From Tethya wilhelma (taxonomy: Eukaryota; Porifera; Demospongiae; Tethyida; Tethyidae): a DNA stretch of 64,000 nucleotides. The notes beneath the pieces are model-generated. The model worked only from the letters and a program-made list of their open reading frames with translations. It was not told the origin of the DNA and did not search any database. Position numbers and translations under genes: made by a program. Below, in pieces: positions 56,526 through 64,000 of this stretch (the first letter of the stretch is position 1; every line of letters begins with the position of its first letter). Location: NCBI GenBank assembly GCA_964030475.1, contig CAXIPT010000002.1:2899289-2963288 (forward strand), read 5' to 3'.

Positions 56526-56965
56526 ATATATACAAGTAGTAAAAATTTCAAAAAAATAAGCAGTGTAGGAATGGGCAGTGCATTAAAAAGTATTGGAACA
56601 AGGAATGGTCCCAATTTCGGCACATCAATGTAGCCATCTTCTTGTAGGTAGAGTTCAAAGGTCATCCATGCACGTGGCATTAAACGCGCATGCGCATAAG
56701 CTGCTCTATAGCAGCCAATGTATATAGTTGCTTCTCAGATAACTCAAGCTTTTTATAGGGACTAACCAGTCTCTGATAGTCTGTTCATTGTAGTGTTGGA
56801 AAAAGTGAATGAACAAGTAGTAAAAATTTCAAAAAAATAAGCAGTGTAGGAATGGGNTAGTAAAAATTTCAAAAAAATAAGCAGTGTAGGAATGGGCAGT
56901 GCATTAAAAAGTATTGGAACAAGGAATGGTCCCAATTTCGGCGCATGACTACTTCATTTTTGTGC
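56526..56965. mobile_element. Family M and L pieces with an N and repeated overlap
   Basis: An M arm (56526-56625) runs into part of L (CAAAGGTCATCCATGCACGT, CGCGCATGCGCATAAG) and then another M arm. At the N (56857) about 38 bases ending GCAGTGTAGGAATGGG are repeated on both sides, which looks like unmerged contig overlap. Confidence 0.78.
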
Positions 56966-57468
56966 CCAAGTCTTGGCTGGTGTTAATCTAATCACATTAT
57001 TTTTATCACATGGTTCAAATTCCTGCCAATCTTATCACTTGGCTAAAAAGTGGAATAAAGTATAGCATGCATGATACTGGTAAGCTATTCAAGTACAGAT
57101 CATTCTTTGAACCATTTACGACAATAATAGCTATGCATGAGGGATAAAAATGAAAATGAAGTAGTCANGTGTGTGTATAAAACTGGAGAATTTACCAATT
57201 TTTCAAGCGTTGAAAAAGTAAAGAGGGGGGAGTGGGGGGAGTTGCTTAAAATTTCTCTAAAAAAAGTAGTAGTTTTGTATGTACTTGTATGAGAAGAGCT
57301 AGGTAGTTGAAAGGAGTGGGGAGCATCCACTACTCCTCTTTGGGGGGAAACACTGAATCCAAAACAGTTTGAATGTACATGTACATGTTGTTAGTTGATC
57401 AACAGGATGGCATTGAGTTTTGCGTTTGCTTTTAACTTTTCAACATACATACACATTTGTCTCCCTAG
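56966..57468. other. Spacer with contig join
   Basis: Contains the N at 57168 next to an M-arm start (GAAAATGAAGTAGTCA). No exon of either neighbouring gene recognised. Confidence 0.5.
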
Positions 57469-58296
57469 AAATCCCACCAGGAGGGTACCGATGCTGAAAG
57501 CGAGAGAATCAAGGATCTGATCACAAAGGCTGTGGAGCAGGAGAGAGAAAGATCAAAGGTGTGAAGTAGTTGTAAACATAGCCTCTGTAGCTTATGCATT
57601 CAAGTTGACAGCAATTGAGGTGTGCTCTATTTATAGTGTTGCAACCACTGTAACCTGTAAGTACTGTAGTTACCTTCGCATAAGCATGGCAATGGTTGAA
57701 CCATCCTATACTTTATGGGAAATCGTACAACGTAAAAATGAGCATCAAACTTTTTACTGGAGCTGTTTACTGTTATCATGTTTACTACATGAAAGTGGAG
57801 CCTATCAGACAGCCACAGCAATTACAGTAATAATTTTAACCACAAATTGGCATTGTATGGAAGATGAGGGCTTTGATAGAGAACAGTGACCATCATAGCC
57901 AGTTCATCCTCCTTTAGAAGAAGGACACTGGGAAAGAGGCTATGACCATTATGCATGGTTGGTTGGTCAGCAAAAAGAGGTTGCAAGCAAGTATTTATGG
58001 ATCATGTTGAATCAGCAATCCTTTTCTGTTTCCATACACCCTACTTCCATAAAATTTGTTGGATCAGCAGAAAAAGATCACTGACTCACTATTCCTACAT
58101 ATCTGTACTTCATTGCAACCTCCTCTGAATCTAGTTGTTTATATTCATCTTTTACATTTGTCTTCTATGCTTGTGTGTGTGTAGGAGTTGCTCAGTGAGG
58201 CTTTGAAAGAGGAGAGAGAGAGGTCAGAGGTCACTCTTCAGAGGACCGTGGAGAGCACGAGGGAACAAGTCCAGACCAAGATGGAGGACACCATCA

Positions 58297-58370
<74 letters not shown>

Positions 58371-58666
58371 ATTGTGCACACTATTACTTAATATGTATAT
58401 TTCTGTATAGCTAGGTTATTTTGTTCTTGCAAGCTCTTTGCTGTAGCCACAGATAGTTTTGTTGAGAGACCATGTGTGTTTGCATATTGTAAACATAACA
58501 TTTCATTCATCCAGACGTCATTCTTTGTCTGTTCTGTGTGCTTGTATTTCCATAGGCTCAAGACTCTGCCCGCCAACGCTCCATGGCTAGTCTGGACCTG
58601 TTCCTTGAGAGTGCTAGGGCACAACTCAAGAGCCTTATGTCAGGAGACTCTGATTCTACTAGTTAA
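57469..58666 (+). CDS. CCDC91-like coiled-coil protein, C-terminal exons
   Basis: Three exons, all phase 0: 57469-57558, 58185-58298 and 58556-58666. The first two encode a highly charged coiled coil (IKDLITKAVEQERERSK, SEALKEERERSEVTLQRTVE). The last encodes ARQRSMASLDLFLESARAQL then KSLMSGDSDSTS and a stop. The RQRS..SL.LFL..A..QL...M signature recalls the C-terminus of CCDC91 (p56), a GGA adaptor partner at the trans-Golgi network; this is from memory, not a search. The 5' exons are missing upstream at element-rich contig joins. The donor at 58298 opens straight into a (GT)n run. Confidence 0.68.
58298..58370. repeat. (GT)n beginning at a splice donor
   Basis: ATCAAG/GTGTGTGTGT: about 35 GT units give many equivalent GT donors. 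Confidence 0.9.
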
Positions 58667-58919
58667 TTAACTAGCTAATAAACTAGGGGGTCCCCATGCC
58701 CTTTTTTTTTTCCCTTCTTTTTTTCTTGGCACACATGTTGTATTATACACATTGGATTTTGTTATAATATTATAGTACACGTATTATTATTATTGTGTAC
58801 AATATTTGTTACATATATATAGTTAGGAGCATAGGTTTTTAACTTTATTTTTGTTGTGTTTCACATGCATTGACTGCTTGTGTGTTGTTTAGCATCAGGT
58901 TTGGCAACTTTGGCTGCAG

Positions 58920-59289
58920 CGGTAGCTAATCTGCGCATGTGCAGTGGGCGGAGCAAGTTCACGCTTGGTTTATTTTGCGCGCGTGGAAGCTGAACCGAGA
59001 GCTAGAGCTATAGCTTTCTGGATATTGAGGAAGAAAGGAAGATTTCTTTGGCACTGCCATTTACATCAATATTTAAGGTATACTATTAATGATTGTTAAT
59101 TTGTTTAGACAGTAACCCTCCCCATATCTATATCAAAGCATCAATTAACTCTCCATGCGCATATCACAGGTCTGATAAAATAGTTCAGACTTATATATAA
59201 AGAAAGATCCACGAGGGAGCTCGGTGACTATTAAAGCAAGAATTACAAAAGCTAACTCTAAAACAAACGATAGTACGCTATAATAAGCC
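58920..59289 (+). promoter_or_regulatory. Probable promoter and 5' UTR of the GPI-anchored gene
   Basis: CTGCGCATGTGCAGTGGGCG (about 58933) and TTTTGCGCGCGTGGAAG (about 58974) form a GC-rich island of NRF1-like sites 300-350 bases before the ATG. A possible donor AAG/GTATAC (59078) suggests a 5' UTR intron. Confidence 0.45.
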
Positions 59290-60156
59290 ATGGAATTATT
59301 CGGCAAGATCCTGTATACCATTTCACTCTTCTACTTGTGCATTTCAATGATACAAGCCAGTAGGCCTATTATAAATGTGGGGTCACCAAAGGAACCTGCT
59401 GCCATCGAAGAAGACAAAGTTGACAGACACCGCCGTCAAGCATTACCAGTGGCTGAATTCAGCCAAAATTGCCCCTTTGGGACAGTTCTTGAAGAAATCA
59501 TCGATGCCAGTCCGTATGAGGCTTGTTTCAGTAGCATGTTTGATCTCTTCCAGATTGATCCATCCGACTACATTTCAAGCTCTGGCCAAGTTTTTGGTTA
59601 TCTGAGTGTGATATGCGAGGAACAATGCCGTAACTATGTCTACAGTACTTTGCAACGCTGCCTACCTGCCCTAACTCCACAACTTCAACTCGCCTGTGCC
59701 GCAAACTCTGACCAGACTCAGTGCTGGCAAGCTGTTGCTAACAATAGTGGAACTGAAGTTCTCGTGACCTGTTATCCTGAACTTTACCCTCTACCTCAAG
59801 AATCTGGAAGTGGTAGTGGTGCGAATGCCGTAACCTTCCCCCCAACGTTGGACGAAAGTGGAAATCGTATTTGTTCCCCGTATTGTCAAGGTGCTTTGAT
59901 GTCTCTTCGTAACCTTCACGGGTGTTGCATATCGAATGCTTTCAACACGTCAACGTTCGGTCTCCTGGGGCTGGGTGTTGCCAATTATACCCTCTGGGCA
60001 GCATGTGACATTGAAACGACTTCTTTTTGCTCGGATCTAACCTTTGTGAATATTTTTGCCCCAGAGACTACAACTCCTGACTCTGGTGCTCAAAAGGTAG
60101 CTGTTTCTTTCTTTGTGCTTTTTGTTATGGTTGGCATTGGATACCTACATGTTTGA
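59290..60156 (+). CDS. Cysteine-rich secreted or GPI-anchored protein, 288 aa
   Basis: Single-exon gene starting at GCCATGG. Residues 1-24 form a signal peptide (ILYTISLFYLCISMIQAS). A basic DRHRRQ at about 45-50 looks like a furin-type processing site. The processed part has 14 cysteines in two blocks, eight before and six after a Ser-Gly linker (ESGSGSGANA), plus N-glycosylation sequons (NNSG, NTST, NYT). The C-terminus is a hydrophobic tail (VAVSFFVLFVMVGIGYLHV) with no basic stop-transfer residues, as in GPI-attachment signals. Repeated CxxxC-like spacing (CEEQCRNYVYSTLQRCLPAL) suggests two related disulfide folds. Family not recognised. Confidence 0.8.
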   Translation: MELFGKILYTISLFYLCISMIQASRPIINVGSPKEPAAIEEDKVDRHRRQALPVAEFSQNCPFGTVLEEIIDASPYEACFSSMFDLFQIDPSDYISSSGQVFGYLSVICEEQCRNYVYSTLQRCLPALTPQLQLACAANSDQTQCWQAVANNSGTEVLVTCYPELYPLPQESGSGSGANAVTFPPTLDESGNRICSPYCQGALMSLRNLHGCCISNAFNTSTFGLLGLGVANYTLWAACDIETTSFCSDLTFVNIFAPETTTPDSGAQKVAVSFFVLFVMVGIGYLHV

Positions 60157-60412
60157 GCTTGTTTAATTTGAGACTCCAAACTAGGATGTTATATAACTCT
60201 GCCTTTGCTCTAAAGTTTACTGCACAATACTTATTAGTCTAATGTATGCACATTTGCATTTGCTAACTTGTATTCATTGAGTGGAGTGTCTTTGTTGATC
60301 ACATGTATGTAAAGTTTTGACATAATAGTTCAAAGATCTGATGTTCAAGTCAAACAACTGTTCGTTGTATCTATATGCAATTACAATTCAAAGCTGTTTT
60401 AAACGAGACTTT

Positions 60413-60690
60413 GTATAGTTTTATTGGAAGCAATGATGGATATTCATACTTGTTTCAGTCTTTTTTTTACCTAGCCTCAAACTGTGTGGGGAAAAAAAAG
60501 CTAGAAAGATTCTGGTTTTGATCTTCTATGAATAATGACATGTCCAAATGATGGTCATACACTCTGTATAGTTTTATCCAGGAAGCAATGATGGATATTC
60601 ATATTTGTTTCAGTCATTTTTTTTCACCTAGCCTTGAATTGCATGTGTGGATAAAAAAAATAGCAGGAAAGTTCTGGTTTGAGACTAGTT
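60413..60690. repeat. Tandem duplication, period about 152
   Basis: GTATAGTTTTATTGGAAGCA and GTATAGTTTTATCCAGGAAG begin two copies of about 110 bases each. Both continue with GATGGATATTCATA and end near TTCTGGTTTGA. In the 3' flank of the preceding gene. Confidence 0.8.
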
Positions 60691-61078
60691 TTCACTCCCA
60701 CAAATCTTGATCTGTGTGTGTTGGATGCTTGGTATCCCATCTTGTATGAATATACTGTGTGTTTATCTGTCATACTGATAAAAGTAACCACATTTGTAAG
60801 AAGTGCAGTTGCCATAACCACCCCTTTGGCCTCAACCTTTTGTGTGACACAATACTTTGTGTAGCTACTTGTAGTAAAATAATTATTAGTGGTCAGATCA
60901 GATATCAATCACAACTTGAAGATAACATTTACTAGTTGCAAGGGGGTGATTCTGATAATGATTTTGAACAATACTGTGAGTTTACATGACTCTTCGATTT
61001 GTTTCTCTTTTTAAAATTATTGTACAACCTACCATAATTTTTTGTGATGTCATAATTAGAACAAATTTTGATGGAGTG

Positions 61079-61292
61079 TAAAGGCGGGTTCACAATATCC
61101 GGTGCTGCGTCACGTAATACTACTTCCGTGACATTTGGTGCATGATGCAACGCAATGCAACACATTGATGCTGATTTAGAAAAATGGTCCAAATGTATGT
61201 TTGATATGTTGCATTCCTGTGTATAGATGTGTGCGCGAATAATTATTTTTATGTGAGGCAACAGGAAATAATATTATTGTGAACCGACCTTA
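61079..61292. mobile_element. Short MITE (AAGGYSGGTTCACAATA ends)
   Basis: AAGGCGGGTTCACAATA at the left and TATTGTGAACCGACCTTA at the right are imperfect inverted ends around a 180-bp non-coding centre. Confidence 0.65.
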
Positions 61293-61795
61293 TACATTAC
61301 CATGTTCTTGATACCTTCACGAGAGAAATATTTCACTTAAAAAGCAATGTTCTTATCTTCTCTCTGTGGAAACAAAAAAACTATTATTTTACAATAGCAC
61401 TATAATATGCATGACTCACTATAGGGTATTGTGCGGTCATGGTATACCAATGTGTTTGAATATGTGAGTTAATGCATTGATCATCCTCGATAGCTACATT
61501 ATCTGAGCTATAGCTACTGGGTAAATAATGCATTATTATTATAGAGCCAGACTACGTACATGTACACACCACTATATACTAGACCATTGCACATGCATAC
61601 ATAGTGATCCGATAGAGTGTATGAATGCCTAGTCTTGTTTATCCTTTCAAGGTTTTGCAGACCATGTTAAGTATGCGTGCGCATATATTTAACGGAACAT
61701 TCTGTGACGACCCTTTACCTATGAAGTTTTGGTAACAGCGTCTTACTGTCATTCTGAGCTTCTGTAAAGGTTTACAGTTATTTTGAGCAGTCAAA
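61293..61795. other. Upstream region of CHMP2
   Basis: No other gene. ATGCGTGCGCATA (about 61670) and GACGACCCTTTACCTA (61705) echo promoter words found elsewhere in the window. Confidence 0.4.
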
Positions 61796-62675
61796 ATGCC
61801 GTTGTCCGACTTGTGGAAGAGAAAGACTCCAGAAGAGTTGATCAGACAGAACCAGAGAGCTCTGAACAGAACCATACGGTGAGTTTATTGATTCTATTTA
61901 AAGCACACTACAATACATTTATTCTGTGTGCCCAATTTTCAGAGAGTTGGACAGAGAAAGAGGTGCTCTGGAGAGACAAGAGAGGAAGGTTATCTCAGAT
62001 ATTAAGAAGATGGCTAAAACTGGACAAATGGTGCGTAAAATACTAACACTGAATCGTCATGACCTATGACCTCAAACTGTTAGCTAAACAGTGTGTATCC
62101 ATGCTCATGATTGCTGGGATACGTTGTACTGTGTATATAGATGTGCGTAAATACCTCTACATACTTTAACATACAGGAAGCTGTTAAAATCATGGCCAAA
62201 GACTTGGTGAGAACGAGAAACTACATTAAGAAGTTTTACCTCATGAAAGCCAACATCCAAGCAATATCTCTCAAACTGCAGGTACAGTACACGTACTAGC
62301 TCGAATGACCACCTATTGCTCGTCATTAAAATGACACCCAACATTAATTAGTGTGTCATATTCATCCTATAGAGCCATTGTTGTACGCGTGCCCCTCAGT
62401 CGGTTTATTTTCTTCAACCTACATAATGCACTGATCACACAGTTGTAATTCAGTTTTAGAGGCTTTCTTGTTTTCAAAAAGTTTATTTGTTATTCTAACC
62501 TACTGCTTTAAATATGTAGTGCAAGGGTTATTTTGAAACTTTTTATTCGTTTTGCAGACAATGAGATCGCAAGCTGCCATGGCTAAAGCTATGAAGGGGG
62601 TGTCTCAGGTAAGAGGGAGAGAGAGAGTGTGTGTTTGTTGATCTGTTCAGAGTTTTGTTTATTTGCTCTAACACT

Positions 62676-62755
<80 letters not shown>

Positions 62756-64000
62756 GCTCGGATGAACTCAAAAATGAATCTTCCTCAACTTCAAAAGATC
62801 ATGATGGAATTTGAAAGAGAGGTAAGAAAAAGTTCTTGTCCAACAAATAGGCAGAATCATCCTACTCTCATTTGTGCATTTGGAAACTGTGTTTCAAGTG
62901 TGGGTTGACAATTTTTGGCTTCTTTTCCCTTACTCTTTTTCATTCAATACCATCCTTGTGGTGTGTTTGATGGTAGGCTACATGTAGGTTACAGTGTGGA
63001 TTATAACAGTCGGTCATCGGCTATTTGCCGTACAAAATCAGTTAGTAGCCGACCATTTTCAGTTTGCTAGGCCATATTGGCCGACCAGAACTTGGTACAA
63101 ACTAGCTTAGCCTCGATTCCAGGCCTAGCGTTTGCGATTTACACGTGAGTAAAACAGTGGGCGTGGTTAGAATAACGCACGTGGATGAGTCAGAAGACTA
63201 AGCAGTTAGCTTGTTCTGTGAAGTTCCTACACTAATCTATAAGCAAAGTAAGCGACGAAGGAGTATTTTAACATTTCTACACTGGCAAAGAAAGAAAAGG
63301 AGTACCTGATCAACTCTTTCCTAGGTATGATGCGTACAAGTCAGCAGTTAAGCTCATGGTGTGCGTCTTATAGAAATTGAAGGCAACATTTGTGCTTGAA
63401 TTTTTCCCTTGCATAGATTAATGGCTCAACAATCACTTAGAGTAGGCTGGACAAATTTATTCTATGTCAGAACAAATTCTAAATGGTCTGACATTTATCA
63501 GATCAAAGCTGATTTTTTATAATCCACACTGGGTTACTTACCACTCAAAAATCTTTAAATAAGCATCAAAACAAACTTGATATGTACTGTATATCCATGT
63601 ATCTAGTAGGTTTGGTAAGATGTAAATGAGTACTGTACAATGAATGTGTTTTCAGATGGTTTGTTTTTCAAGTTTCAAAAAGAAAAAAAAAACAAGTTTG
63701 GGATCAAGCATGCCAATTAAACTTTTTTCCCCAATAATATAATTATGCGTATATTATGCCGGCTTATTTAAGTATTATGGAATCAATTCGTATTCCCTGT
63801 TGTGAATATTGCGTTTACCACTGTACAGTGGAAGACACTCATAATTTTATATTAACATAAGGTACTCTAGGTCTGTATACCACATTGTACTCTTGTCTAA
63901 TGTCTTGACCTTTGACCTTTCCCTGTAGTCTGAAATCATGGACATGAAGGAGGAGTTGATGAGTGACACAATCGATGATGTCATGGGGGCAGATGAAGAA
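61796..64000 (+). CDS. CHMP2A: CHMP2 (ESCRT-III subunit), 5' part
   Basis: Charged multivesicular body protein 2, an ESCRT-III subunit in endosomal sorting and membrane scission. Exons: 61796-61878, 61943-62030, 62177-62281, 62558-62608, about 62750-62821 and 63929-64000 (runs off the window). The protein starts MPLSDLWKRKTPEELIRQNQ and continues with RELDRERGALERQERKVISD, IMAKDLVRTRNYIKKF, ANIQAISLKLQ, MAKAMKGVSQ, MNLPQLQKIMMEFERE and SEIMDMKEELMSDTIDDVMG. This matches the order and spacing of CHMP2A-type proteins through helix alpha 4. The final part with the MIM motif lies beyond the window. Exon 5 is odd: no AG acceptor precedes ATGGCTCGG, which abuts a (CA)n run. One codon is expected between SQ and MARMN. 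Confidence 0.93.
62682..62752. repeat. (CA)n abutting CHMP2 exon 5
   Basis: About 35 CA units run without interruption into ATGGCTCGG, the conserved exon sequence. No AG dinucleotide lies between the repeat and the exon. Confidence 0.95.
62992..63531. mobile_element. 540-bp element in CHMP2 intron 5 (CAGTGTGGATTATAA ends)
   Basis: CAGTGTGGATTATAA at 62992 and TTATAATCCACACTG ending at 63531 are perfect 15-bp inverted ends. The interior holds TAGCCTCGATTCCAGGCC (63109), a likely end of another family, and no open frame. Confidence 0.75.

Noticed and set aside
62609..62752. U12-type AT-AC intron in CHMP2
   Set aside because: The donor is a standard GTAAGA and no U12 branch-site motif was seen; assembly error or a rare junction is more likely.
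1..64000. tRNA genes
   Set aside because: No convincing A-box and B-box pair with cloverleaf was found by eye; a tRNAscan run would be decisive.

Overview
The window is animal (metazoan) nuclear DNA. It carries intron-rich genes with canonical GT-AG introns, many of them short, for a TGF-beta type I receptor kinase, an adhesion GPCR, an ESCRT-III CHMP2 protein, a CCDC91-like coiled-coil protein and death-fold proteins. High AT content, compact gene spacing, a TGF-beta receptor beside a lineage-specific death-domain expansion, and dense small foldback elements suggest an early-branching animal, most likely a demosponge such as Amphimedon. The species is inference; I ran no search. Isolated single Ns (2125, 5750, 7787, 16367, 26527, 47054, 56857, 57168) look like contig joins, and 35907-35970 is a run of 64 Ns.

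Layout. 1-1028: 3'-truncated TGF-beta type I receptor (transmembrane segment, GS box, most of the kinase). 2-20 kb: almost entirely non-autonomous mobile elements. The main family has TIRs of up to about 700 bp that carry a promoter-like motif cluster; hAT-like, TA-duplicating and other MITEs are nested in it. This stretch also holds a SAM-domain fragment (5.2-5.6 kb) and a minus-strand two-exon remnant of the death-fold family (6.3-12.3 kb). 20.8-23.2 kb: a large exon encoding a Roc-like GTPase, a COR-like region and a C-terminal death domain. 24.6-46.8 kb: a same-strand tandem array of five paralogues (A-E). Each complete copy has five exons, with a short basic N-terminus, three death-fold repeats (one per exon) and a short tail. 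A, B and D have intact frames (334, 339, 339 aa), C has a one-base frameshift, and E is only exon 1. A 2.1-kb ATCGAT-rich minisatellite lies between A and B.

47.05-53.68 kb: a CACTA/EnSpm-like DNA transposon whose right end carries a CACTG terminus. It contains two divergently transcribed genes, both with intact spliced frames: a 10-exon C2H2 plus TNP2-like transposase (839 aa, minus strand) and a 6-exon SAM-domain protein (483 aa, plus strand). It sits just downstream of gene E exon 1; its left end is lost at an N. 53.7-54.4 kb: minisatellite and a dead reverse-transcriptase fragment. 55.06-56.48 kb: GAIN/GPS and TM1-TM2 exons of an adhesion GPCR, broken off at element-rich contig joins. 57.47-58.67 kb: last exons of a CCDC91-like gene. 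59.29-60.16 kb: intronless cysteine-rich, probably GPI-anchored protein. 61.80-64.00 kb: first six exons of CHMP2, running off the window.

The clearest functional theme is a candidate innate-immunity or cell-death neighbourhood: a death-domain GTPase followed on the same strand by an array of triple-death-fold proteins. The array promoters share motif types (NRF1-like GCGCATGCGC, E-box CACGTG, YY1-like AAGATGG) with the TIRs of the neighbouring mobile elements. Joint function is inference.
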